DNA from: a virus
IMG/VR virus record: IMGVR_UViG_3300025141_008848
Coordinates: 62,001-126,000 of that record
Strand: one strand, 5' to 3'
Length of the DNA: 64,000 nucleotides
Part shown: positions 39,547 through 47,887 of the stretch, one piece after another
How positions within the stretch are numbered: the first letter of the stretch is position 1
Layout: each line of letters starts with the position of its first letter
Notes under the pieces: generated by a model
The model's input: only the letters and a program-made list of their open reading frames with translations
Databases searched by the model: none
What the model was told of the DNA's origin: nothing
Program-made: the position numbers and the translations under genes

Positions 39547-39598
39547 GAATGATAAGAAATCGTTTAACTAGATAATTATATAATAAGAGAATAATAAT

Positions 39599-41470
39599 AT
39601 GGGCTATATAAGTGCACAAACCGCAACAACACTAACTATTCAGTTAACTGAAGAAGGGCGTCAGAGAATGCTAACATCAGGTAACTTTATAGATATGTTT
39701 AATAAATTTGGTATTTCTGATGGTGATATAGATTATAGAAATACACAGCAACATGCAGACACTACAAGTACTTCTAATGACTCTGCACAATTAGGTTATT
39801 TACCCGATGCTACTGGCCAAGACAGCAATTACAAAAACTCTATAAGTAACGGGTTTACACAGAATAATATAGTGTGGCAAACACCCGAAGCAAATAAAGT
39901 TTTTAACTCAGTTAAGGAGTACGTATCAATTGGTGTTAGAGGAAGTGATAATTTAGTAAAATACTATAGAAATGAAGTAGAGATAGATGTTTATTTATCC
40001 GACTACTATGTTTTATGTAAATTATTCGCTGCAAAGTATGTGAATGACCACAAAGACATCCTATCTTCCGCAGCTACTACAATTGCTAGTGCAACTACAA
40101 GCTACTTTGAAAATACTTTAAATATCTATAAGGATAGTGATTACTTAAATTTTTTAAATTCATTATCAGAACATGGAATTGGACAATATATTGATTATGT
40201 TGATTCAGTTAAGGTTTATGATGGAAGTAACTTCAGAACACAGAATATAAAATTAGTCCCAACAACAGACAGTAGTTATTATAATGCTCTAGCTTTAGCA
40301 GGGGGTGCATTTATGAATAGAGGTCAACATACAGGAATTGATTTCTTGGGTACAAATTTAAAAGGTATGCAACTACCATCACCCTTTTCTTTGGTGTTTT
40401 CACCGGGATTAAATAATGGTGCCACCAAATACTTAAGAGGAGCGGGTAAATATGGTATAGGTTTCGCAGCTTTTGATGTGGGTTACTTAAATTGTGGGGG
40501 TATAAACGCGTGGAACCAAACTGGTGAGTCGTACCCAACATTTGTAATGAACTCAATCACTAACGGGTGGGTAAGTGAGTTAGCGGGTGACGCACAGCCC
40601 CTAATAGGGTTTGTGAGTAGTATTGATATGGAAAGAGAAATTAATCTAACCCAAAGTGGGTTCGGTAGTGAAGCGTATAAAAATATTAACACGACAATTC
40701 CAACAACTAGATTAGTTACTAATGTTACAAATACTAATTTTTCACCAGTATACTACCCTATTAAACTTAAACGATTAACAGAAAATCAAGGAGCATATAT
40801 AAATATTAATAACACCCAAAACAAAGGAATTAGAATAACATATACAACTCATCCTTCTGATACATTTGGTTTGTTGATGGGTAGTATGGAGTATACCGCT
40901 AATTGGAATAATAATGAACAGGGGTTAAAAACAGGAGGTGCTTCTTTTTCACTATACCCATCTAAGGATAATGGGTTAGGTACGGTAGCAAGTAGAGTAT
41001 CAGATAAAACTGAACCATATTATACTCTTTATACTAGACAAGCAAAAATGGCAGATGATATATTTTTAACTATAGCTTCACAAAATAATAATTTTTGGAA
41101 AACAGATACATATTCCGGAGGGTATATTGCTGGTCTGAGTGGAAGTGGACAAACTTCATACAATGTATCCATTCCTATTACGTGGGATGTATATAGTTCG
41201 GATAATGCAGGGGCAACCCCGTGTAAACTAACAGTCAGATTTAAATTTAATAAACCTGCAATCACACCATCAATCGCTTACGAAACGACGGACTCTCAAA
41301 GCTATTATAGAATATATGATAATGCAACATTCCGTTTTTATGGGGAAGCGGGTGTGGATAAGAGTTCCTATTCTGAAGACCCTCGAGGACACAACAGTTC
41401 AAATCAATGGCAAACTAGTGCTGGAAAGGCATTATTTTATAAAGTAACATACGGACAAGTAATAAATTAA
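39599..41470 (+). CDS. Tail-fibre protein with shared N-terminal anchor domain
   Basis: 623 residues. The N-terminus TIQLTEEGRQRMLTSG...FNKFGISDGDIDYR is the third copy of the anchor seen at 36350 and 38764. The remainder is a beta-rich fibre-like sequence with a glycine-rich central part (about residues 225-300). It lacks the 'ITEIGLYD' ending; that ending appears instead on the protein two genes downstream. It is preceded by a 52-bp gap (39547-39598) in which I see only A/T-rich sequence and no clear promoter. Confidence 0.6.
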   Translation: MGYISAQTATTLTIQLTEEGRQRMLTSGNFIDMFNKFGISDGDIDYRNTQQHADTTSTSNDSAQLGYLPDATGQDSNYKNSISNGFTQNNIVWQTPEANKVFNSVKEYVSIGVRGSDNLVKYYRNEVEIDVYLSDYYVLCKLFAAKYVNDHKDILSSAATTIASATTSYFENTLNIYKDSDYLNFLNSLSEHGIGQYIDYVDSVKVYDGSNFRTQNIKLVPTTDSSYYNALALAGGAFMNRGQHTGIDFLGTNLKGMQLPSPFSLVFSPGLNNGATKYLRGAGKYGIGFAAFDVGYLNCGGINAWNQTGESYPTFVMNSITNGWVSELAGDAQPLIGFVSSIDMEREINLTQSGFGSEAYKNINTTIPTTRLVTNVTNTNFSPVYYPIKLKRLTENQGAYININNTQNKGIRITYTTHPSDTFGLLMGSMEYTANWNNNEQGLKTGGASFSLYPSKDNGLGTVASRVSDKTEPYYTLYTRQAKMADDIFLTIASQNNNFWKTDTYSGGYIAGLSGSGQTSYNVSIPITWDVYSSDNAGATPCKLTVRFKFNKPAITPSIAYETTDSQSYYRIYDNATFRFYGEAGVDKSSYSEDPRGHNSSNQWQTSAGKALFYKVTYGQVIN

Positions 41471-41475
41471 ATAAA

Positions 41476-41907
41476 ATGGATACAAAAGCTTTAGAATTTT
41501 ATAGAAATAATAGTAAATGTACTGAAAATAGTATTTTAGCGGGAAAAGAACCTATCTTATATGTTGATACCCAAAGAATTAAGGGAGCAAGAAATAGATT
41601 TATTGACCAAAGCAAAAGTAGTTCAGGTAATAAATATTTCGGTACCCCTGGTGAATTTAATGCGGTTTATGCACCCTCTAAATATTTATCAGTGGTAAGT
41701 CCACCAGACAAAGGCAAGTATATGTTTGTAAGTTACCCAAAAAATATTGTATTAACAAAAAAAACTGTATTCCCCGGAATACAAAATAATAATGCTGGTA
41801 AGACGGACGGTAGCCCTTTTCATATAACACCCCTTTACTTTGCGGGTAGAGCTTCACTAGTCTTAGATAGAACTATAAACTCACGTAACTATAAAAGCTG
41901 GACTTAA
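41476..41907 (+). CDS. Hypothetical protein between fibre genes
   Basis: 143 residues, not recognised. Basic and aromatic, without Cys pairs or membrane helix (segments such as ILYVDTQRIKGARNRFIDQS and KYMFVSYPKNIVLTKKT). It lies 5 nt after one fibre gene and 1 nt before another, so it is probably a virion part or fibre assembly factor. Confidence 0.5.
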   Translation: MDTKALEFYRNNSKCTENSILAGKEPILYVDTQRIKGARNRFIDQSKSSSGNKYFGTPGEFNAVYAPSKYLSVVSPPDKGKYMFVSYPKNIVLTKKTVFPGIQNNNAGKTDGSPFHITPLYFAGRASLVLDRTINSRNYKSWT

Positions 41908-41908
41908 A

Positions 41909-43105
41909 ATGGGAAAATTTAAAACAATACAAACAAACGAAAAAAGGTTAGAAAGTGTTCTAGTACCTTATAATAGTACATCTGGTGGTACCGGGTGGAA
42001 TTCAATAAGTGGAGCAACATTACCATTTACAGTGATACAACGTAACCCATCTAACGGAAGAGCGTTTTCTAATTTATATTCTTCTTTTAATATGCCCACC
42101 ATATCTGGGGACGTTACTAGTTTTTTATCTACTTGGTCAAACACTAACTTCAGTGGGCTATCACAAGCACAAGCAATTGTTGCCGATATACCTAAAAGTG
42201 AATATGGAATACTCATAGACGGACGAACATTAAAACTAACAGTTCCAAAACACAATGGTGGGGTATACACTATCTATAGTTCTTACTACAACCCAATCCC
42301 AACATCCTCTGACAATTCTGATGAAGCAGAATATTTTGGTAACCCTAAAATAGGGGGTCAAATAGCAGGTGCACCTGGATTACCCTCTACTAATGTAGCT
42401 TTTTTATTTTGTGATGCAATCGCGGGACCATCATTATCAGCATCTAATACTAGTATTACTAGTTGGTCCAATGGGTGGATAACCGACACCACACCAACAG
42501 GATATCCTGGTGGGGGAGTAGACAACTTTAAATTTACACAGACCGTTTCTTCTTCTAATACACCTAAAGCTTATGCACAAGTACAGGATAAACCAGTAGG
42601 GATTGCATATTTAGATAAAGGATTTGCAGTTATAACTGACCCTATTATTATTAGTAATTTTAATTATAGTGGTGCTTCTACAGGTGGTACTTATACATAT
42701 GAACAAGGGGATTATATTTCCGCTGACAGTTCTGGGATAACACAAGTTTATTTTACTGCGAGTACCTCAGCAGCTTGTAGTTATTATTCATTTGAAAAAG
42801 AATGGAGTGTAGTAGTTGATATTGTTGCTGGGGCTGGGGAATTTTATATTACTGAAAATCAAACCGCTGCGGAAGCTCAGACACCCTACTATGGTGCTGG
42901 AGGGAGTGACACAGGAATACAATTTCAAACACCATTTGGGGACGTACACAATATCTGGGATTTATCTAATGTAACCTCAGCTTTTATAACAGAAATAGGT
43001 TTATACGACTCATCAAATCGACTAATTGCTGTCGCTATACCAGATAGACCAATAGCTAAATCAAAAAACACTCCACTCACTTTACAATTGGTACTTACTT
43101 TCTAA
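41909..43105 (+). CDS. Tail-fibre protein, distal type
   Basis: 398 residues. The C-terminus AFITEIGLYDSSNRLIAVAI ... LTLQLVLTF closely parallels the end of the 36350 protein and is a common end of phage fibre proteins. The N-terminus (MGKFKTIQTNEKRLESVLV) is not the anchor domain. The middle is rich in Ser, Thr, Gly and Pro. Together with 39599 and 41476 it may be a split version of the single-gene fibre at 36350. It is the last gene of the tail block; the resolvase gene starts 9 nt downstream. Confidence 0.6.
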   Translation: MGKFKTIQTNEKRLESVLVPYNSTSGGTGWNSISGATLPFTVIQRNPSNGRAFSNLYSSFNMPTISGDVTSFLSTWSNTNFSGLSQAQAIVADIPKSEYGILIDGRTLKLTVPKHNGGVYTIYSSYYNPIPTSSDNSDEAEYFGNPKIGGQIAGAPGLPSTNVAFLFCDAIAGPSLSASNTSITSWSNGWITDTTPTGYPGGGVDNFKFTQTVSSSNTPKAYAQVQDKPVGIAYLDKGFAVITDPIIISNFNYSGASTGGTYTYEQGDYISADSSGITQVYFTASTSAACSYYSFEKEWSVVVDIVAGAGEFYITENQTAAEAQTPYYGAGGSDTGIQFQTPFGDVHNIWDLSNVTSAFITEIGLYDSSNRLIAVAIPDRPIAKSKNTPLTLQLVLTF

Positions 43106-43114
43106 CTTTAGTAC

Positions 43115-43711
43115 ATGGATAATATTGGAACTACACCAAAAGTACTAGGATTGGATATCTCTACCAAAACTATAGGATGGGCTTTATTTAATTTACAAAC
43201 CGAAGAATTATTAGAACTAACTCATTTTTCTCCTAAGATTAAACCAAAGCGAGAAGACAAAATAGAAGAGATGTTGATAAAGGCAGACCAGTTTAGAAAT
43301 AAATTAATTGATTATAAAAATATAGGTATAACGAAAATTATAATTGAAGAACCATTAATCAATTCTAATAATATCAGAACCGTAGCTATTTTATTGAGAT
43401 ACAACTCCTTTATTACTCGAATTATATATGATGTTTTAGGGTTAGTACCGGAATTTATATCTACCTATAATTCTAGGAAATTTGCTTTTCCCGATTTATT
43501 TACCGAAAACCCTAAAGGAAGAAAAGTTTTATTTGGGAAATATAAGATTGGGTGTGATAAAAAACATATTATTTGGGAAAAAGTTTCAGATAAGGAACCA
43601 CACCTTACATGGACTTATACCAGAAACAATACACTAAAAAAAGAAAATTTTGATATGTGTGATGCTTATACTTGTGTCTTAGGGCATATGAAACAAAAAG
43701 AAATTTGGTAA
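43115..43711 (+). CDS. RuvC-like Holliday-junction resolvase / RNase H-fold nuclease
   Basis: Probably cuts branched DNA during recombination or before packaging. The RNase H-fold acidic residues are visible: VLGLDISTKTIGWALF (first Asp, about residue 13), KIIIEEPL (Glu, about residue 75), and the late helix FDMCDAYTCVLGHMK (last Asp pair, about residue 182). The spacing and length (198) fit the RuvC/poxvirus A22-like group. T4 uses the unrelated endonuclease VII for this job. It is followed directly by a promoter and the primase gene. Confidence 0.85.
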   Translation: MDNIGTTPKVLGLDISTKTIGWALFNLQTEELLELTHFSPKIKPKREDKIEEMLIKADQFRNKLIDYKNIGITKIIIEEPLINSNNIRTVAILLRYNSFITRIIYDVLGLVPEFISTYNSRKFAFPDLFTENPKGRKVLFGKYKIGCDKKHIIWEKVSDKEPHLTWTYTRNNTLKKENFDMCDAYTCVLGHMKQKEIW

Positions 43712-43742
43712 TTGATTACCCATAAAAAATTCCATACATTTA
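43712..43742 (+). promoter_or_regulatory. Host-type promoter (TTG-N20-TACATTTA) for the primase operon
   Basis: TTG (43712-43714), exactly 20 nt, then TACATTTA (43735-43742). The Bacteroidota housekeeping consensus is TTG-N19/20-TAnnTTTG; only the last base differs. The promoter fills the whole 35-bp gap. The box ends 4 nt before the ATG, so the mRNA would be leaderless or nearly so. Confidence 0.6.
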
Positions 43743-43746
43743 TCAC

Positions 43747-44661
43747 ATGGAAGACTCACCACTATTATTAGAATTACTACAAGATGTTTTGGGGGACATA
43801 AATACCCACTACCCAAATAAAGGACAGATATCATTTGATTGTCCTGTATGTTCTTATGATATAAAAGGTTTAGATAATGGTGATGGAAAGGGTAATTTCG
43901 AGGTCAACTATCTCCAAGGAGTTTATAAATGTTGGTCTTGTTGTGAAACTTATGGAACCCATGGCTCTCTAAATAAATTATTTTTAAAATGGGGGAGCAC
44001 GAGAAATAAATCTACATGGTCATTAATAGGGGGAGACTTCATTAAAAAAACTGTAAGGAAGTATGAAGACGTAAAGTTACCTAAGGAGTATACTTCATTC
44101 GAAAAAGGAAATAAATTAACCATCCCCTTCAAAGAGGCATATAACTACCTCAGAAAAAGAAATATAACAGATAAAATAATAAGTAAATACTCAATAGGGT
44201 ATACGACGGAAGGAAAATATAGAGGTAGGATTATAGTGCCATCATTTGATGAAAATGAAGAAATAAATTATTTTGTCTCCCGTTCGTATGTTGGGCATAA
44301 AAATAAATATAAAAATCCAGAAGCGGAAAAAGATAAAATTATTTTTAATGAACACTTAATAAACTGGGAAGAAGATGTATATTTGGTAGAGGGTGTCTTT
44401 GATATGTTCTTTATAGATAATTCCATACCTATATTGGGAAAAAGTGTTAGTGAAAAATTATGGTCTAAACTATATGATAATTGTAAAAAGAATGTTATTA
44501 TTTGTCTAGATGGGGATGCATGGGAAGACGCTCAAAAACTATATAGAAAATTAGAAGGTGGGAGACTAACCAGAAAAATAAGATTGATTAAACTACCAAA
44601 AGATAAAGATGTTGGTGAACTAGGTACCATTGAAGGGTTAAAAGAAATAACATTACTGTAA
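43747..44661 (+). CDS. DNA primase with zinc finger and TOPRIM domain (T4 gp61/DnaG-like)
   Basis: Makes RNA primers at the fork with the helicase at 2353. The N-terminal zinc-binding region has CPVC (about residue 34) and CWSCC (about residue 66), a C-x2-C ... C-x2-C arrangement. The middle has the RNA polymerase-like segment YLRKRNITDKIISKYSIGY and GRIIVPSFDE. The TOPRIM motifs are VYLVEGVFDMFF (catalytic Glu, about residue 216) and VIICLDGDAWEDA (DxD, about residue 257). At 304 residues it is compact, near T4 gp61 (342). ATG lies 4 nt after a host-type promoter box. Confidence 0.9.
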   Translation: MEDSPLLLELLQDVLGDINTHYPNKGQISFDCPVCSYDIKGLDNGDGKGNFEVNYLQGVYKCWSCCETYGTHGSLNKLFLKWGSTRNKSTWSLIGGDFIKKTVRKYEDVKLPKEYTSFEKGNKLTIPFKEAYNYLRKRNITDKIISKYSIGYTTEGKYRGRIIVPSFDENEEINYFVSRSYVGHKNKYKNPEAEKDKIIFNEHLINWEEDVYLVEGVFDMFFIDNSIPILGKSVSEKLWSKLYDNCKKNVIICLDGDAWEDAQKLYRKLEGGRLTRKIRLIKLPKDKDVGELGTIEGLKEITLL

Positions 44662-44662
44662 A

Positions 44663-45430
44663 ATGAAAATAACAAAAGAATTAGCTAAATTTAATAATAT
44701 TAAGTTTCATGATAAGGAACATATCTATTATTTAGATGGGATTAGAACAAAATCAGTAACAGGAGTGTTATCTGAATATAAACATCCTTTTGATAAGGAA
44801 TATTGGTCACAAAAAAAAGCAGATGAAAGAGGAATAACGAAAGAAGAGATACTAAAAGAATGGAAATATAAAGCAGATTTTTCGTGTGAAAAAGGTTCGG
44901 CTTTTCACGAATACGCAGAAAATTTTTTAACTAATAAATTATTTCCATTTCCAGAACATAAAATAACAAAAATATTAGGTAGTGTAGAAAATATGTTAAC
45001 TTGTAAGGAAGCTGTAATCACCCTACAAGGAATGTTTAAAGAATTTTATGATAAATCCTTTGGTAGGTTAATACCCGTAAGAGCTGAAATAGTGGTGGGG
45101 GACGCAGAATGGGGCGTTACAGGAATGATTGACCAGTTATTTTATAATGAAAAATCTAAGAAATTAGAAATATGGGATTGGAAAACTAATAAAGCTATAA
45201 AAGATAAAAATAAATGGCAACAATTTAAAGAACCACTTTCACACCTTGATGTTTGTGAATTAAATACATATTCCCTACAATTATCCTTTTATAAATTAAT
45301 AGTAGAACGAAATACTGACTTACAACTAGGTGAGTGTTATATAGTTTGGTTTAATGAAAATAACGACACATATAAAGTTATAAAATGTTATGATTTTAGT
45401 GATGAAATATTAAAAATAATGAATAAATGA
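44663..45430 (+). CDS. RecB-like PD-(D/E)XK nuclease
   Basis: Probable DNA exonuclease or endonuclease. It shows the RecB/Cas4-type order: a His motif, EKGSAFHEYAE (about residue 77); an Asp motif, WGVTGMIDQLFY (about residue 155); then IWDWKTNK with D-x-K (about residue 172), followed by a helix with YSLQLSFYKLIV (about residue 208), which is the Q-x3-Y motif. It overlaps the next gene by 4 nt (ATGA), so translation is probably coupled. It lacks helicase domains. It could process ends for recombination with gp46/47 or degrade host DNA. Confidence 0.82.
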   Translation: MKITKELAKFNNIKFHDKEHIYYLDGIRTKSVTGVLSEYKHPFDKEYWSQKKADERGITKEEILKEWKYKADFSCEKGSAFHEYAENFLTNKLFPFPEHKITKILGSVENMLTCKEAVITLQGMFKEFYDKSFGRLIPVRAEIVVGDAEWGVTGMIDQLFYNEKSKKLEIWDWKTNKAIKDKNKWQQFKEPLSHLDVCELNTYSLQLSFYKLIVERNTDLQLGECYIVWFNENNDTYKVIKCYDFSDEILKIMNK

Positions 45431-46296
45431 TAGAGCCACCACAGTATACGTCGATAAAAAGTAGTGTACTTAAAAAAGTTAAATTAAGCCAGACCTTTGG
45501 AAGGTATGGAGGTTGGTTTGGTAAACTTATGGGGAAGATTGTATTAAAATATAATTTGAGATTTAGCTATTGGAAAAAATTAAGAAAAAGTTTAGAAGAA
45601 GGATATAACCCAGAAAAATATGGGTACATCCAGGTACTAGAGAAAGAAAAAGAAAATAGCAGGACCTCAACAGAAGGAAAGATATTAAATGTTTTAGATA
45701 CCGCAGGTGCGGTTCTTTCTCTTGATACTGAAGAACACTCTTATTATGTGGTAGATGGTAATCACAGAATAAAAATATTAAAAGAATTATATGGGGATGA
45801 TTATGAGGTTACGGTAGAGGTAGTTATAAACAACCCTGAAGATGGGGCAATAAATGCTGGGGACGGACCAATTAAAACCTTACGAAAAGGTATTAAGACC
45901 ATCCCATTAATATATTACCCCTCAATAGTATTTTTTCTTATATACTTATTGGTACCTGTTCTCCTATTCTCATTATTTTGCTACGTATTTATGATGTTTA
46001 CAAAAAATCACCAACAAAAATACTATACGGATACACACCCTAAAAAAGGTTTTGTATGGTTATATAATAAATCTAAATTTTTATATGAAATGGTTATGAC
46101 TGTTTACTATAATGCTAGGAATGGGGTTTTATTAATAGCGTTTTTAGTATACCTTTATCATATATTAAGTGTTAATTTTTATGGTATATTAATTATGACT
46201 GGAATTTCATTCTTAATTATGATTATTTTCAGGATTCTAAACATACCTAATACAATTCATCTACTAGATTTAATAAAAAAAATAAAAAGATTATAA
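45427..46296 (+). CDS. ParB/Srx-like domain fused to membrane segments
   Basis: 289 residues. The N-terminal half contains SYYVVDGNHRIKILKELYG (about residues 108-127), the 'vvDGnHR..al' core of ParB/sulfiredoxin-like nuclease folds, preceded by a helix-rich region. The C-terminal half has three or four hydrophobic stretches (about residues 160-190, 230-250, 255-275) typical of membrane helices. This combination is unusual: a nucleotide- or DNA-handling fold tethered to the membrane. It sits between a nuclease and gp47 with overlaps on both sides (4 nt and 1 nt), so it may act in DNA processing at the membrane (inference). Confidence 0.6.
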   Translation: MIEPPQYTSIKSSVLKKVKLSQTFGRYGGWFGKLMGKIVLKYNLRFSYWKKLRKSLEEGYNPEKYGYIQVLEKEKENSRTSTEGKILNVLDTAGAVLSLDTEEHSYYVVDGNHRIKILKELYGDDYEVTVEVVINNPEDGAINAGDGPIKTLRKGIKTIPLIYYPSIVFFLIYLLVPVLLFSLFCYVFMMFTKNHQQKYYTDTHPKKGFVWLYNKSKFLYEMVMTVYYNARNGVLLIAFLVYLYHILSVNFYGILIMTGISFLIMIIFRILNIPNTIHLLDLIKKIKRL

Positions 46297-47078
46297 TGAT
46301 TGAAAAAATTATACATTATTCAGATTTACACTTAAAACCCTATAAACAACATGAGAGGGATAAGAAAGTATTAAAAAAAGCTATACAAGAATGGAAAGAG
46401 ATTAAACCAGATAGGATAGTTTTTACTGGGGACTTTGTACATTCGAAAAATCAAATGACACCAGAATTAATAAATTTAATGTCTTGGGTTATGACTGAAA
46501 CAGCAAAAATTTGTAAGTGTGTGTATATTATTGGCAATCATGATTTTTTAGAAAATAATATGGATAGGATGGATGCACTATCTCCCATAGTAGAAAGTTT
46601 AAATAACCCAAATATAGTGTACTATAAAGACAGGGGTTGTCATGAAGACGAAAATATTTTATGGTGTGTCTACTCACTTAGAAGTAATAATGTAAGTCCT
46701 AATATACCACAAGAAACCGATAAATATAAAGTGGGGTTATTCCATGGACCAATAGAAGGAGCCTCTAATGATTGGGGATTTGTCTTTGATGATGGATTTA
46801 GTGTTGATAGGTTTGAAGGGTGTGATGTGGTTTTTGCGGGGGATATACATAAAAAACAAACCTTTAAAATTCCAGGCGGTAAAAAAGCATATATGGTAGG
46901 GTCCACCATAATACAAAATTTTGGTGAAAGTGTTAAAAACCATGGATACGGGCTATATAATGTAACCACAGAAAAATATAAATTCTTTACTCTTGATAAC
47001 CCACAACCATATCTTAATTTTAAGATAACAGATATTGGGGATATAGAAAATAAAAAAGAAATTTTAACAAATGGTTAA
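46296..47078 (+). CDS. Recombination nuclease subunit gp47 (SbcD/Mre11-like phosphoesterase)
   Basis: Calcineurin-type metallophosphoesterase that resects DNA ends with gp46. The metal motifs are in order: YSDLHLK (D-x-H, about residue 9), FTGDFVHS (GD, about residue 49), IIGNHDF (GNHD, about residue 83), LFHGPI (about residue 150), and FAGDIHKKQ (GDxH, about residue 183). The length of 260 is shorter than T4 gp47 (339); the C-terminal region is reduced. Its partner gp46 lies 3.8 kb downstream rather than adjacent, with six genes between. Confidence 0.92.
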   Translation: MIEKIIHYSDLHLKPYKQHERDKKVLKKAIQEWKEIKPDRIVFTGDFVHSKNQMTPELINLMSWVMTETAKICKCVYIIGNHDFLENNMDRMDALSPIVESLNNPNIVYYKDRGCHEDENILWCVYSLRSNNVSPNIPQETDKYKVGLFHGPIEGASNDWGFVFDDGFSVDRFEGCDVVFAGDIHKKQTFKIPGGKKAYMVGSTIIQNFGESVKNHGYGLYNVTTEKYKFFTLDNPQPYLNFKITDIGDIENKKEILTNG

Positions 47079-47517
47079 TATAGATAAAGAATTACAGAAA
47101 GAATTTGATTTATATTCTAAATTAAATGAAATTGAAAATACAGAAGAATTTATTATAAAATGTGCAAAAGATGGTTTAACATTAGATAAGTATGGGGTTG
47201 CACCTTTTTTACCTAAGTCACAAATACAAGAAGTACCAGTAGAGAAAGAAGTAGTTAAAGAAGTTATTAAAGAGGTTATTGTAGAAAAAGAGGTTATAGT
47301 TGAAAAAATAGTAACTAAAGAAATTGACAATAAAGAATTACTTAATAAATTAGAAGAGTGTAAAAAAACCGAGAAGGAAAAAGACAATAAAATAAAACAA
47401 CAACAAAATAAAATAAAAGAACAGGATGATGTACTCGAACACTTCAAAAATGTTACTGTAAATAGAAGAGCCAAGTATATGAAAACATCAAACCTAGACG
47501 ATACTTATATAGATTAA
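47071..47517 (+). CDS. Coiled-coil hypothetical protein with charged repeat
   Basis: 148 residues. The middle is a low-complexity heptad-like run of Lys/Glu/Val/Ile units (KEVVKEVIKEVIVEKEVIVEK), followed by a Gln/Lys/Glu coiled coil and a basic tail (NRRAKYMKT). The start overlaps gp47 by 8 nt. Similar 'EVIKEV' coiled coils occur in many phage proteins without known function; it could be an oligomerising adaptor. Confidence 0.6.
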   Translation: MVNIDKELQKEFDLYSKLNEIENTEEFIIKCAKDGLTLDKYGVAPFLPKSQIQEVPVEKEVVKEVIKEVIVEKEVIVEKIVTKEIDNKELLNKLEECKKTEKEKDNKIKQQQNKIKEQDDVLEHFKNVTVNRRAKYMKTSNLDDTYID

Positions 47518-47521
47518 TATT

Positions 47522-47851
47522 ATGGAAACACTTATATGGATTTTAGCAGCTTACGGAATGTCACAAATTTTGGTATTTGGAGCTATATTTGACAAACCAA
47601 GAAATTGGATAACGAGACACTCAACATTTTTTGGGGACTTACTAGGATGTATGATGTGTACATCTACATGGGTCGGATTCTTTTTTGCCCTTACATTTTT
47701 TTCACCCACAGAAAGTATGACAACATTACCGTATGTTAATATCTTTTTTGATGGTATGTTAGCAAGCGGTTCTGTCTGGGCACTTAATGCGATAGTTGAG
47801 TGGTTCGAAGAAAATAAACCTAAAGGTGATGACGGTCCCGGAATAACATAG
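47522..47851 (+). CDS. Small membrane protein (DUF1360-like)
   Basis: 109 residues with an N-terminal hydrophobic helix (LIWILAAYGMSQILVFGAIF), then GDLLGCMMCTSTWVGFFFAL, a C-x2-C-x3-W-V-G pattern reminiscent of DUF1360 membrane proteins, and a third hydrophobic stretch before an acidic tail. The function of that family is unknown. It is followed by a promoter gap. Confidence 0.55.
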   Translation: METLIWILAAYGMSQILVFGAIFDKPRNWITRHSTFFGDLLGCMMCTSTWVGFFFALTFFSPTESMTTLPYVNIFFDGMLASGSVWALNAIVEWFEENKPKGDDGPGIT

Positions 47852-47852
47852 T

Positions 47853-47883
47853 TTGATTTATTATCCTTAATATTTTATATTTA
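47853..47883 (+). promoter_or_regulatory. Host-type promoter (TTG-N20-TATATTTA) for the aminotransferase-glycosyltransferase pair
   Basis: TTG (47853-47855), 20-nt spacer, TATATTTA (47876-47883). The geometry matches the primase promoter exactly: same spacer and the box again ends 4 nt before the ATG. Confidence 0.6.
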
Positions 47884-47887
47884 AAAT

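Noticed and set aside
43090-43114. TAACTTTA upstream of the RuvC-like gene as a fourth host-type promoter
   Set aside because: The -7-like box is reasonable, but no TTG lies 19-21 nt upstream; the nearest TTG is only 12 nt away.
47064-47474. A 136-codon minus-strand frame opposite the coiled-coil gene
   Set aside because: Ser/Thr/Phe-rich mirror of the Lys/Glu repeat on the plus strand, and it overlaps the gp47 end; the plus frame fits the operon spacing.
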